Positions 1 through 8,255 of a stretch of 51,346 bases of DNA are shown piece after piece (the stretch's first letter is position 1; each line of letters starts with the position of its first letter). Both the position numbers and the translations under genes were made by a program. The notes beneath the pieces are model-generated. The model made no database searches, was not told the DNA's origin, and was given only the letters and a program-made list of their open reading frames with translations. This stretch comes from Muribaculaceae bacterium (GTDB lineage: Bacteria > Bacteroidota > Bacteroidia > Bacteroidales > Muribaculaceae). Location of the stretch: NCBI GenBank assembly GCA_029062005.1, contig JAIDQZ010000119.1:1-51346 (forward strand), given 5' to 3'.

Positions 1-103
1 CACCCCAAAATCTCTTATAACAAATTGTATTTCAATAATTTCAAAGAACTCTTATGATTTTTTAGTGGACACTAATGGTTATATTTTATAGATATATAGT
101 AAA

Positions 104-427
104 ATGGATGTAGAAGAATTAAGGAAGATTTGTCTGTCTTTTCCGCAGACTAAAGAAAATATGCCTTGGTCAGATCCTCGATACAGTATGCTTGCAACTT
201 TCACAGTTGCAGACAAATGGTTTTGTCATAAGGGTGCATTCCCTGCGTGGCATATGAACAAAAGTCATTGGCTTGGAATAAAGCTCGAATCTGATATTCC
301 GGACAGACTGATTGGCGCACTTGTTATGGAAAGTTATAATCTTATAGTCGCAAAACTATCTAAAAAGATTAAAGAGGAAATGGGATTATTAAAAACTCAA
401 CATCAGAAAGCTCAAATTGACGATTAG
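104..427 (+). CDS. MmcQ/YjbR-family protein, internally shortened
   Basis: A 107-residue protein with the start typical of MmcQ/YjbR proteins (MDVEELRKICLSFP) and the usual C-terminal helix (ESYNLIVAKLSKK). Laid against the second MmcQ protein in this window (18690-19055), it lacks about 20 central residues, the stretch with the conserved 'LKCDPE.AIELRE' strand and helix; the sequence passes straight from KWFCH to KGAFPAWHMNKSHW. The family has a CyaY-like fold and is often annotated as DNA-binding, but the role is poorly known. It lies 54 nt upstream of the Fur-family gene on the same strand. It may be a functional divergent copy or a decaying paralogue; the reading frame is intact. Confidence 0.8.
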   Translation: MDVEELRKICLSFPQTKENMPWSDPRYSMLATFTVADKWFCHKGAFPAWHMNKSHWLGIKLESDIPDRLIGALVMESYNLIVAKLSKKIKEEMGLLKTQHQKAQIDD

Positions 428-481
428 AAGGTTTGAGGGGTTTAGTCTATTTGGTCGTTTTAATTTGAACAGTTAATTATT

Positions 482-889
482 ATGAAAGATATAGAAAAGA
501 TCCTGCTTGAGGCAGGTGTTCGTCCCACCGCAAACAGGATTATAGTTTTGCGAGAACTGACCAGGAGCAATTGCCCTATGAGTCTTGGCGAGCTGGAACA
601 AATATTGGGCACACTTGATAAGTCAAGTATTCTTAGATCACTGACTGTCTTGTCGGATCATCACCTCATTCATGACGTAGAAGATGGGAGAGGGGTCATA
701 AAATATGAGCTTTGTTCAGGACATGAAGATGGGAAGGATACAGATATGCACGTACACTTTTATTGTGAGAAATGCGGCAGACTGATCTGTTTTGAAGACA
801 TTCCGGTCCCGGTGCTTCCGTTATCAGATGAATACAGTGTGCACGCAGTCAACTACATGGTGAAAGGAATATGTCCTAATTGCCAATGA
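482..889 (+). CDS. Fur-family transcriptional repressor
   Basis: A 135-residue protein with a winged-helix N-terminus (about residues 1-85) and a C-terminal metal-binding dimerisation region with two CxxC pairs (CEKCG and CPNC) and the His-rich HVHFYCEKCG segment. This layout fits Fur, Zur or PerR proteins, which bind DNA as metal-loaded dimers and repress uptake or peroxide-defence genes. The start follows an A/T-rich leader. A rubrerythrin gene lies about 0.8 kb downstream, which would suit a PerR-like role, but the metal specificity cannot be read from the sequence. The gene converges closely with the minus-strand gene at 896. Confidence 0.9.
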   Translation: MKDIEKILLEAGVRPTANRIIVLRELTRSNCPMSLGELEQILGTLDKSSILRSLTVLSDHHLIHDVEDGRGVIKYELCSGHEDGKDTDMHVHFYCEKCGRLICFEDIPVPVLPLSDEYSVHAVNYMVKGICPNCQ

Positions 890-916
890 CAAGACTTATT
901 TAATAAGTGTCTTTTT
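888..916 (+). terminator. Possible terminator overlapping the Fur-gene stop codon
   Basis: GACA (888-891) pairs with TGTC (908-911) and CTTAT (895-899) with ATAAG (903-907), leaving a 3-nt bulge and a 3-nt loop, followed by five T. It overlaps the Fur-family stop codon and the end of the convergent gene. The stem is short, so this is a moderate call. Confidence 0.45.
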
Positions 917-1450
917 GCCGTTTATCACATACAGTCCCGCCGGGATAGGTCTTTGTGTGACGAGATGTCCTTGCGGATCATACACCGTATCACTTCCGTG
1001 AAAAGATGCATGATCGATCTCTGCTATCCCGTTTGTCGTATCCAGAGATATTGTCAGAGTGATATCGCCATCTCCGAGAAATTGACGCAACTCGGATGCC
1101 GAAGCTCCATAGATTTTGCCCAGAGGTGTGTAGCTCCAGGAATTGGTGCCATAAAAGATGACTATGTTATTACCCTGATAGAGCATTATGTCGCCGGGCT
1201 CCGTAGAGATTTGCCTGTTGGATGTAGTGAATGATTGTGGTAATGTTCCGACTTTTTCAAAACCTCCGTAATCACTCATATTTACCTCTATCGGTCCTTT
1301 GAAAAGTAACGATTCCAATTCCCTGGTTGCTTGATTCTCGGCAAGAATCGCAGTCAGCGTATTATCTCCTGCCTTGAGGTTGATCTTTGTCTCTGCCATT
1401 GTGAATGAAACTGCTAAGCCTAAAGTAAATGTAATTATGGTTTTTCTCAT
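896..1450 (-). CDS. Secreted cyclophilin-like-fold protein with T9SS-like tail
   Basis: A 184-residue protein with an N-terminal signal peptide (about residues 1-19). The body (about 20-145) resembles the cyclophilin-like domain found in small bacterial proteins: an early 'LTAILAENQATRELESLL' strand-helix, then 'GDIMLYQGNNIVIFYG' and 'YTPLGKIYG'. The last 16 residues (IPAGLYVINGKKTLIK) look like the end of a Bacteroidetes type IX secretion C-terminal domain, in which GLYVINGKK is a familiar pattern, although a full domain of about 80 residues is absent. The substrate and role are unknown. It converges on the Fur-family gene with a 6-nt gap. Confidence 0.75.
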   Translation of the reverse strand: MRKTIITFTLGLAVSFTMAETKINLKAGDNTLTAILAENQATRELESLLFKGPIEVNMSDYGGFEKVGTLPQSFTTSNRQISTEPGDIMLYQGNNIVIFYGTNSWSYTPLGKIYGASASELRQFLGDGDITLTISLDTTNGIAEIDHASFHGSDTVYDPQGHLVTQRPIPAGLYVINGKKTLIK

Positions 1451-1668
1451 ATATTTGTCTTTTTATTCATTACCTGTTCAGAACTGACTGCAAAATTAGC
1501 AAGACTTCCTGATAAACACCTACCACAAATGTGGGAAATAAGACCTTGATTCTGCTGATGAAGAAATATTGGAATATTTGTTACAGAAAAATCAATCCTT
1601 GAAATGAACCTTTGGGAATATGTGTTTGTTTAGAGTGCATAAATCACTCAATAAACTATATTACGACT

Positions 1669-2211
1669 ATGAAAGAACTTAAAGGAAGCAAGACAGAAGA
1701 ATGTCTGTTGGCAGCATTGGCAGGAGAATCCCAGGCATGTGTGAAATATTCATTCTATGCAAAGAAGGCAAAAAAAGACGGCTATCAGCAGATAGGAGAT
1801 ATCTTTGAGGAAACTTCCAAGAACGAACACACCCACGCTAAGCTCTGGTTCAAGTATCTGCACGGTGGAGATGTGCCGGGAACACCCGAAAATCTGGTAG
1901 ATGCAGCCGCAGGCGAGGAATTCGAATGGGATGACATGTATGTTCGTTTCGCTGCGATAGCTCGTGAGGAAGGTTTCACCGAAATCGCTAAGAAATTCGA
2001 GATGGTTGGTGAGATAGAACGCACCCATATGGAGCGTTACCGCAAACTGCTGAAGAACATCGAGGATGGTCTTGTATTCTCACGTGATGGCGACCGCATG
2101 TGGATGTGCCTTGAATGTGGTCATATCCATGTAGGCAAGTCTGCTCCCAAGATATGCCCGGTGTGCAGCCATCCCGAAGCTTATTTTGAGCTTCGCCCTG
2201 ATAATTATTGA
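1669..2211 (+). CDS. rbr: Rubrerythrin
   Basis: A 180-residue di-iron peroxidase of anaerobes that reduces hydrogen peroxide in the cytoplasm with electrons from reduced rubredoxin-like donors. The N-terminal four-helix ferritin-like domain (about 1-140) carries the expected Glu/His ligands (ESQACVKY, EETSKNEHTHA, EEGFTEIA, GEIERTHMERY). The C-terminal rubredoxin-like domain has two Cys pairs (CLECGH and CPVC) for one iron. The reading frame extends upstream to 1612, but the ATG at 1669 begins the conserved MKELKGSKTEECL start and is preferred. The gene stands alone between a divergent gene and a strong terminator. Confidence 0.95.
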   Translation: MKELKGSKTEECLLAALAGESQACVKYSFYAKKAKKDGYQQIGDIFEETSKNEHTHAKLWFKYLHGGDVPGTPENLVDAAAGEEFEWDDMYVRFAAIAREEGFTEIAKKFEMVGEIERTHMERYRKLLKNIEDGLVFSRDGDRMWMCLECGHIHVGKSAPKICPVCSHPEAYFELRPDNY

Positions 2212-2237
2212 TTGTTATATTATCACAAAAATATAGT

Positions 2238-2276
2238 GGACCCGGGAATGCGTTCAATTCCCGGGTCCATATTTTT
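2238..2276. terminator. Strong bidirectional terminator
   Basis: A perfect 12-bp GC-rich stem (2238-2249 with 2257-2268, 7-nt loop) is flanked by A-rich sequence on the left and a T-tract on the right. It ends the rubrerythrin gene and, read on the other strand, the xylan operon whose last stop codon is at 2276-2278. Confidence 0.9.
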
Positions 2277-4801
2277 TAGTTTTCTTTATCGCCCTGTCTC
2301 TCCGAAGGAGGGATGACCTGATATTTTCCGCTGAGAAGCATGAATGAAAAAAGGCGCAGCAGTCCATCGTAGTAGGCATCGAAATATCCGTCTTCATAGG
2401 GCTTGTGCTCAGAATCCCACAAACGCTCGGCAAATTCACGTGACTTTAGATCAGTAGCGGCAATGGCGACCGCCCCCAAAGTGCTTACAAGACCTAATGA
2501 ATGCCTCAGTGCCTGATATTCTCCCGCTCCCAGCACCCGATCTACCTGACTGCCGTCTGTCTTATATTGGTCTGCATACGTATCGATCCCCTGATTATAG
2601 AAGAAATCATGGATTCGGTCTGCATATTCTCGCTGCCATTCCGCATCTGCGCCGCTCCAGGCGAAGTCTATGGCGATATTCAAAGGAACCCTCCACGAAT
2701 CGAAGCGGAAATCATCGCCTATAATGAAATGACTGCCGCGAGGACTGCCGTCATATGCTGAATAGTCAGGAGTCAATCCTGTCTCTTGATGGACTGCCTT
2801 GTGTAGATATTCGCGACTTTTATCGGCACATGATTTCCAGAATTCGCTACGTCCGTCATCTGCCCAGGCAGCCCAGACATCATAAAATGCCGGAATATGG
2901 TATGATGGATCGGTATATCTTCCTCCCCATGGATCAGGAGTGAACGTAATAAGCTGCTTCTCTACATTGATCAGCGGTGACACTCTGTCCATGCCGGTCT
3001 TCATCATTGACTTGTCGAGTATGTTGCGCGCCTCAGTTTTGTAATCAATGCCTGTATCGTCTCCCCATCTGTTTGATGCGAAGATCAAAGAGGTGATGAA
3101 GAATAGTTCTCCGTCGGAAGCCGACCCCTGGGCATTGCGGGTGCCGTCAGTCTTGCAGCTCCATGCGAAATAACCGTCGTTCGGACCATCGTGATGCTGC
3201 ATGTGTTTCTTTGCCCAACGCCATAGTTTGTCGAAGATATCTTTTTTGTCAAGCTGCACGGCTATCATCATTCCGTATGACATGCCTTCTGTTCGGACAT
3301 CATTGTTTTTGATATCGCTGATATATGCGGTAGTGTCATCCGCTTCGAAGTAAACCCGGTCCGGTCCGAAAAATACACCCTCGAAAATATTGTTAAGTCG
3401 TGTATCTATCTCTTGTTCAGAATACCCGAGATCCATGAAATAATTACGGTGGATTCCTGATGACATTGCTCCGCTTTCAAATGGGAGTGCGTCAAAACCT
3501 ATCCAGTCAATTTCTGCATTCAACCCTTTTTTCATTCTTACAGTTATGTCTGTGACTCCGCGAGGGGAGTAAGATACCGGAACCGAGACCTCCTGCCACT
3601 CTCTTCCTGCCGGAATCCTGACATCCGCGATAAGATTTTCAGTTTTGTCATATATATTAAGTTCACATCCCTTTCTGCACAGGATTCTAAGCGTGACCTC
3701 ATTGACAGGTTTGTTGCCGAAGTCAATTCGGTCGTAGCGTATCCATCCGCCTTTTCTTGAAAAAACTGCAGCCCAACCCATGAAAGTGTCATCAGGATCA
3801 ATAAACCTTAGAGCTATTCCATCAGGATCAGCGTCACTGTACCTGTCGATCTGAATGCGTTTTCTTGCATCGCTTATTCCGACTCCTCGAAGTGTGGGAA
3901 TGACCTTGTTAATTGTGCCGTCAGGATTGAACGTCAAGGTATCAATTCTTGTCGACCGTCGCTTGTCCATTTCAGGTGAATAATCGTTGTGGTGATAGAA
4001 AAGATACCATTGTCCATCTTTTTCCACAAGTGAATGGTGATTCGTCCAGCATCCTGTCGGCGATTCATCCATAATTATTCCCTTGAATTCATAAGGTCCG
4101 AAAGGATCGTCTGCAATGGCATATGCAAGGGTTTCGGTATCATTCCTCACCCAAGGAAAGGTCAGATAATACTTTTCATTGTGTTTGAATGCAAAGGGAC
4201 CTTCCTTGAATCCATCCGGAAGACCCTGTATTTTGACAGGTTCGGTATCCAGTTCCATCATATTGTCTTTCAGCCTTGCCACCGAGAGTCCCATGCCGCT
4301 CCAGAAAATATAGCTTTTACCGTCATCGTCGTTCATCACACAGGGGTCTATACCCATGACCCCTTTTATCGGACGGGGCATAGCTAAGAAAGGACCTTCT
4401 GGTGAATCGGCAACGGCGACACCTATGCCGAATCCTCTTTCCTGATCTTTTGTGGCGGCGGGATAATAGAAATAATACCTTCCATCTTTTTCAATGCAAT
4501 CCGGTGCCCACATGGCATAGGAGTCCGGTTTTACCCAAGGAATTCGGTTTTGAGTCAGTATCACACCGTGGTCAGTCCAGTCCACGAGATTGTCAGATGA
4601 AAATACGTGATAATCTTCCATGCAAAACCAATTTTTCAGCTCTTCGACAGGACTCACTATGTCATGCGAAGGATAAAGGTACATCCGCCCGTTGAATACA
4701 CGGGCTGTGGGATCGGCTGTGAATTGATTGTGTATTATAGGATTCTGCCCACATATGCAGGCGACCCATGCTGATAAGGCTATTGATAGTTTCTGTCTCA
4801 T
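2276..4801 (-). CDS. Secreted GH43 - carbohydrate-binding - GH8 fusion enzyme
   Basis: An 841-residue two-enzyme protein. Residues 1-19 are a signal peptide with cysteines near the cleavage site, so lipidation is possible. Residues about 22-315 form a five-blade GH43 domain with candidate catalytic residues D30 (TADP), D152 (GIDP) and E200 (KEGPF). Residues about 325-440 form a CBM6-like beta-sandwich ending in IDWIGFD. Residues about 446-830 form a GH8 alpha/alpha barrel with E505 (RTEGMSYG), D563 (ASDGE) and D701 (RFDSWRVPLN). GH43 commonly acts as beta-xylosidase or arabinofuranosidase, and this GH8 resembles reducing-end xylose-releasing exo-oligoxylanases. Together they could trim arabinoxylan oligosaccharides from both ends. 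It is the last gene of a three-gene operon, 4 nt after the previous one. Confidence 0.9.
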   Translation of the reverse strand: MRQKLSIALSAWVACICGQNPIIHNQFTADPTARVFNGRMYLYPSHDIVSPVEELKNWFCMEDYHVFSSDNLVDWTDHGVILTQNRIPWVKPDSYAMWAPDCIEKDGRYYFYYPAATKDQERGFGIGVAVADSPEGPFLAMPRPIKGVMGIDPCVMNDDDGKSYIFWSGMGLSVARLKDNMMELDTEPVKIQGLPDGFKEGPFAFKHNEKYYLTFPWVRNDTETLAYAIADDPFGPYEFKGIIMDESPTGCWTNHHSLVEKDGQWYLFYHHNDYSPEMDKRRSTRIDTLTFNPDGTINKVIPTLRGVGISDARKRIQIDRYSDADPDGIALRFIDPDDTFMGWAAVFSRKGGWIRYDRIDFGNKPVNEVTLRILCRKGCELNIYDKTENLIADVRIPAGREWQEVSVPVSYSPRGVTDITVRMKKGLNAEIDWIGFDALPFESGAMSSGIHRNYFMDLGYSEQEIDTRLNNIFEGVFFGPDRVYFEADDTTAYISDIKNNDVRTEGMSYGMMIAVQLDKKDIFDKLWRWAKKHMQHHDGPNDGYFAWSCKTDGTRNAQGSASDGELFFITSLIFASNRWGDDTGIDYKTEARNILDKSMMKTGMDRVSPLINVEKQLITFTPDPWGGRYTDPSYHIPAFYDVWAAWADDGRSEFWKSCADKSREYLHKAVHQETGLTPDYSAYDGSPRGSHFIIGDDFRFDSWRVPLNIAIDFAWSGADAEWQREYADRIHDFFYNQGIDTYADQYKTDGSQVDRVLGAGEYQALRHSLGLVSTLGAVAIAATDLKSREFAERLWDSEHKPYEDGYFDAYYDGLLRLFSFMLLSGKYQVIPPSERQGDKEN

Positions 4802-4805
4802 TTGA

Positions 4806-6254
4806 TCAGCGTTTTCTAAAATTCCATTTAGAGTTATCGCTTGAGAAATCGAATTTTCCCAATGACGGAGTGCTGTCGGCTACCGAGACAAGAGCAAGTT
4901 CTTCCTCACAGCCGGGAATTGCCTTTGGCATTATACGGTATGTGCCGTCGATGAGTTGCTCTATTCGCCAAAGCTGCTCATCCGTCCCGGAAAAATGTTC
5001 AACTGTCGACACTTCTTTGTCAGCAGTCGCGCAGAGGGCCCTGTCCGTACCTTCGATAGTGATCTTGTAATAGGGAGATCCCAGATAGCCGCCTGCATCC
5101 GGGACTGCTGTCACGGTCCATTTTTGATGAGGACGGAACATATAGTCGCCGATCCTGACATCAATGTCGCCTGAAGGCCATGAGCTTATGACATCTTCAA
5201 GCTTCTGGTCGGGGAGTGGTACGATTGGTTCTGTCTGAGGTTCCCAGAAGCGGTGCATGCCTCCCTGCATCCTTATGAAGTCGACGGCAAGCTCAAGACC
5301 ATAGCCTCTGCGCTCTGATTCAATCTCGTAAGTGCCTTCTGTGAATGGATCTCCCGCCACCGGCCAGTCGTTTTTCCAGAGTAGAGGTAACACTGCGAGC
5401 ACACTTCTCCCTCCTCGGTCGAAGTCCGCCTCGAAATGGAGCGACATCTTCTCCACTCCTTCTTCCTCAATATATCTGCCGAAATGTCCGGCGCCTGCAC
5501 GCCGGTTGCCTGAACTCGCCACCATCTTGCCGCCTCCTTTGAGCATATCGCGTCCCATATTGTCAAGATATGGACCTTCTACATTGCGTGAGCGCCCGAC
5601 CACTATATTATATGTTGAGTTCGGACCGTCGCAGCATGTGCCGTGTGTGCCGAGAAGATAATACCATCCGTCTCTGTATATGAGGTCGGTTGCCTCGCAG
5701 TCGATGGCTATATCTTTCGGCTGATTTCCCTCTTTTCGGGTTCCGGTAGACGGATCAAGTTCTACAAGACGGATGAATCCGAAGTAGGTGCCGTATGAAA
5801 GCCAGAGCCTTCCCGTGGCAGGATCAAGCAGCATACCTGGATCGATTGCATCGCAGTCTTCGTTTTCTTCGGAATATGCCACTTCTATAGGATCTGAATA
5901 TTCAAAGTCCGGAGAATTTGGATCCAGTGTCTTGTTCCACATCGTAAGCACTTTGCCGCTGTGTCCACCTCCGAGTCCACCTCCCGTGGCACTGTATGCT
6001 ATAAGGTATCTGTCTCCTATCTTCAATACATCGGGAGCGGCACCGCGCCCTGGACGCACTCCTCCGGCATGCCAATGATAACCGTCTTCTGATATGAGTC
6101 CCCCTCCGCCGGTGCCGAAAGTATAATACTTGCCGTCACACTTCATTATGGTCGACGGATCGTGGATATATGGTTCGCCGGTCTGTGCCGATATGCTCGC
6201 CGCTGTAAAAGATGCAGCGGCTATTGTGAGAAATCTTGTTCCTGTGAGTTTCAT
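4806..6254 (-). CDS. Secreted GH43-family glycosidase with ricin-like C-terminus
   Basis: A 482-residue protein starting MKLTGTRFLTIAAAS with a signal peptide to about residue 23. The GH43 propeller follows, with D32 (YIHDPS), D138 (AIDPG) and E187 (DCEATD) as candidate base, pKa modulator and acid. Glycine-rich loops (FGTGGGG, ATGGGLGGG) and the overall pattern recall arabinan or arabinofuranoside-cleaving GH43 enzymes. The last 110 or so residues contain EQLWRIEQLIDGTYRI, a Q-W pattern of ricin-type carbohydrate-binding domains. A longer frame reaches 6311 but overlaps the upstream gene and hides the signal peptide, so the ATG at 6254 is chosen. The exact substrate is not decidable. Confidence 0.9.
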   Translation of the reverse strand: MKLTGTRFLTIAAASFTAASISAQTGEPYIHDPSTIMKCDGKYYTFGTGGGGLISEDGYHWHAGGVRPGRGAAPDVLKIGDRYLIAYSATGGGLGGGHSGKVLTMWNKTLDPNSPDFEYSDPIEVAYSEENEDCDAIDPGMLLDPATGRLWLSYGTYFGFIRLVELDPSTGTRKEGNQPKDIAIDCEATDLIYRDGWYYLLGTHGTCCDGPNSTYNIVVGRSRNVEGPYLDNMGRDMLKGGGKMVASSGNRRAGAGHFGRYIEEEGVEKMSLHFEADFDRGGRSVLAVLPLLWKNDWPVAGDPFTEGTYEIESERRGYGLELAVDFIRMQGGMHRFWEPQTEPIVPLPDQKLEDVISSWPSGDIDVRIGDYMFRPHQKWTVTAVPDAGGYLGSPYYKITIEGTDRALCATADKEVSTVEHFSGTDEQLWRIEQLIDGTYRIMPKAIPGCEEELALVSVADSTPSLGKFDFSSDNSKWNFRKR

Positions 6255-6264
6255 GTCTGATTGG

Positions 6265-6975
6265 TTATAATGTGCTGATTGTGAAATTAGTGACCGGGGT
6301 TCCGTCTTCATGAAGAAACCTCACGCAGAAATCGCTCATGCCCGGTCCGTTGATTATGGCGCCCCTGATTATATTCCTACCTTTCTTGAGGGTAATTCTT
6401 TTTGATGTGCAGTCATCCATCACCATACGTCGGTCACCGGAAAGAAGCAGAGTTTCTTCACCGTTGACCCACCACATCGATGCGGAATTGGAACCTACAG
6501 ACATTCTTATGTCCGTAATGTCTTCATCGCAGTCTATGGCTGTGACTGCCCAGAACAGCACGCCGTAATATGGATTGTCAAGTCCGGTGGCGAATCGAAA
6601 GAGCTTTACATTGAAGAGATTGCTGTCAAGTGCATGCCATCTTAATACTTGTTTCCCGACTTTGATCTTTTGTCCGGATTTTGGAAAATCGGAGAATTGT
6701 CCGGGGAAATACTCCGTGTAGAAGGTATCACGCAGGTAACTGTCGGTGAAGACAGTATTGCTTCTGTTAGGCTTTTCTATAGGTTCAAGCAAGAGCCATC
6801 TTCTTATGAAGCCGTCGGAGTCCGTCATGGTTCTCTTTGATTCCTGAACCGAGAAATAAGTCGTCAGTCCATTGTCGGCATGCTTCTTTGCTGAAGAGTC
6901 AATCGTAGCTGCCATGATTCCGCACGTCAGGACTGTCCATGCCAGACCATGCATGTAAAATTGTTTGGTTCTCAT
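6265..6975 (-). CDS. Secreted beta-sandwich protein, first gene of the xylan operon
   Basis: A 236-residue protein with an N-terminal signal peptide (about residues 1-30). I do not recognise a catalytic motif. The body begins 'DSDGFIRRWLLLEPI' and later has 'ASMWWVNGEETLLL' and 'LKKGRNIIRGAIINGPGMSDFCVRF'. This pattern of an N-terminal Trp strand, a 'WVNG' turn and a 'GxN.I' strand is seen in galactose-binding-like accessory domains attached to carbohydrate esterases and hydrolases. Here it stands alone and ends 10 nt before the GH43 gene, so it is probably a free-standing glycan-binding or esterase-assisting protein. Confidence 0.75.
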   Translation of the reverse strand: MRTKQFYMHGLAWTVLTCGIMAATIDSSAKKHADNGLTTYFSVQESKRTMTDSDGFIRRWLLLEPIEKPNRSNTVFTDSYLRDTFYTEYFPGQFSDFPKSGQKIKVGKQVLRWHALDSNLFNVKLFRFATGLDNPYYGVLFWAVTAIDCDEDITDIRMSVGSNSASMWWVNGEETLLLSGDRRMVMDDCTSKRITLKKGRNIIRGAIINGPGMSDFCVRFLHEDGTPVTNFTISTL

Positions 6976-7229
6976 GTTGGTATTCGCCAGTCAGTTTTAG
7001 GCAATAAGTAGTTCGCAAAAATTAATGATAAGATAAATGAGAGATAAAGCAGACCGGACTGTTATCGGAATGAAGAAGCTTAGCTGGCTAAGCGGATGGG
7101 TGAGAATGCCGGAATGAGCCGTATTAGCCGCATTTATCATATCAAGATGGTGTCAGCTGTTTGGTTAAAGATATGTCGTTTAATTTTTGTGAGATACTTA
7201 TTTTAAATTTAAGGTTTTTGCTAACAATG

Positions 7230-7260
7230 CAAAATTAACAAAAAATAAAGAAACTGCAAT
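7230..7260 (-). promoter_or_regulatory. Bacteroidetes-type promoter candidate for the xylan operon
   Basis: Read on the minus strand, TAATTTTG (7237-7230) matches the -7 consensus TAnnTTTG, with a weak TTG (7259-7257) about 19 nt upstream. The start codon is about 250 nt further on, implying a long leader. Confidence 0.45.
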
Positions 7261-7309
7261 ATCCTTACCTTAAAAAAAGTCAATACTGTACCAATAACTA
7301 TTGGCTGTA

Positions 7310-7341
7310 TTTGTATAATTAATGAATTTTGATTAATTTTG
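7310..7341 (+). promoter_or_regulatory. Bacteroidetes-type promoter for the 7367 operon
   Basis: TTTG (7310-7313), 20 nt, then TAATTTTG (7334-7341): an exact fit to the Bacteroidetes -33/-7 promoter. The first gene starts 25 nt downstream. Confidence 0.8.
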
Positions 7342-7366
7342 TGGGTGAATATACATAAATAGGATA

Positions 7367-8227
7367 ATGAAAATACTCATAGCCGACGCCGGCGCTACAA
7401 AGACCGACTGGGTGAAGCTTTCGCTCAACGGCGTTTCTGAAATAAAGGAAGAAGAATACACCGGAATCGGGATAAGTCCCCTTCATCATGACACTGACAT
7501 GATAGAGGAGGAATTGCGTCTGGTCAGGGCTGCCCTTGGAGAATCTTTTGACAAGATACGTTTTTTCGGAACAGGTATCGGAAGTCCGGTCATCGCCGGA
7601 AAGATGGAGACGATACTTTCCGAGATGTTTTCCTGTCGCGATATCAAGGCTGACAGTGACATGGCAGGAGCCGCAGGAGCATTGCTCGGTGACTCCCCGG
7701 GCATCGCATGCATTATGGGCACTGGAAGCAATTCCTGCCATTACGACGGTTCCGCAATTGACAGGAAATCAGTTTCTTTAGGGTATCTTCTGGATGATGA
7801 GGGTGGCGGTGTGGCATTTGCAAGATGTCTTCTGAGCGACGTTTACAAGAAAATAGCACCGGATGACATCATTGCTAAATTCAACAGTAAATACGATCTG
7901 TCAGTCAGCGAGGTTGTTGATCATCTTTATAGGAAACCCTCGCCGAACAGGTGGATTGCAAGCTTCATGCCGTTTATCACTGAAAATCTAAGTCATCCAT
8001 ATATTATGGGGCTTGTGAGATCTCAGATAGACTTATTTTTCGATCGTGAGTTTGCTTCATATACTGAAAAAGAACTGAAAGAGGAAGGGATCGGTTTTGC
8101 AGGTTCAGTAGCTGATGAACTTGCTGATTCAATTGCAGATGCCATGCATGCAAGAAATTGGAAATTGCGTGCTGTCATCAGGAAGCCGCTTCCTGGGCTC
8201 GTAAATCAGTTCAAGCAAGTAAAATAA
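7367..8227 (+). CDS. BadF/BadG-type ATPase, N-acetylglucosamine kinase-like
   Basis: A 286-residue ASKHA-fold ATPase. The N-terminal phosphate-1 loop MKILIADAGATKTDW and the second phosphate loop IACIMGTGSNSCHYDG mark the BadF/BadG/BcrA/BcrD family, and SLGYLLDDEGGGVAFAR is the hallmark of the bacterial GlcNAc-kinase-like branch. Members phosphorylate amino sugars, often recycled from peptidoglycan or host glycans. It is cytoplasmic, with no signal peptide or membrane segment. It leads a long co-directional gene run and has its own promoter. The sugar is inferred from the family only. Confidence 0.88.
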   Translation: MKILIADAGATKTDWVKLSLNGVSEIKEEEYTGIGISPLHHDTDMIEEELRLVRAALGESFDKIRFFGTGIGSPVIAGKMETILSEMFSCRDIKADSDMAGAAGALLGDSPGIACIMGTGSNSCHYDGSAIDRKSVSLGYLLDDEGGGVAFARCLLSDVYKKIAPDDIIAKFNSKYDLSVSEVVDHLYRKPSPNRWIASFMPFITENLSHPYIMGLVRSQIDLFFDREFASYTEKELKEEGIGFAGSVADELADSIADAMHARNWKLRAVIRKPLPGLVNQFKQVK

Positions 8228-8255
8228 TAATAAAGTATTAGTTTCATTTCAAAAA

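Larger units (their letters stand above)
6976..7366. other. 391-nt divergent intergenic region
   Basis: No gene is seen here. It holds two divergent promoter candidates (7230-7260 minus, 7310-7341 plus) and a 6-bp hairpin GCTTAG/CTAAGC (7078-7093) inside what would be a roughly 250-nt leader of the xylan operon mRNA. Confidence 0.6.

Noticed and set aside
1..103. Possible tail of an upstream gene at the window start
   Set aside because: All plus-strand frames hit stops quickly and no family pattern is seen; treated as intergenic.
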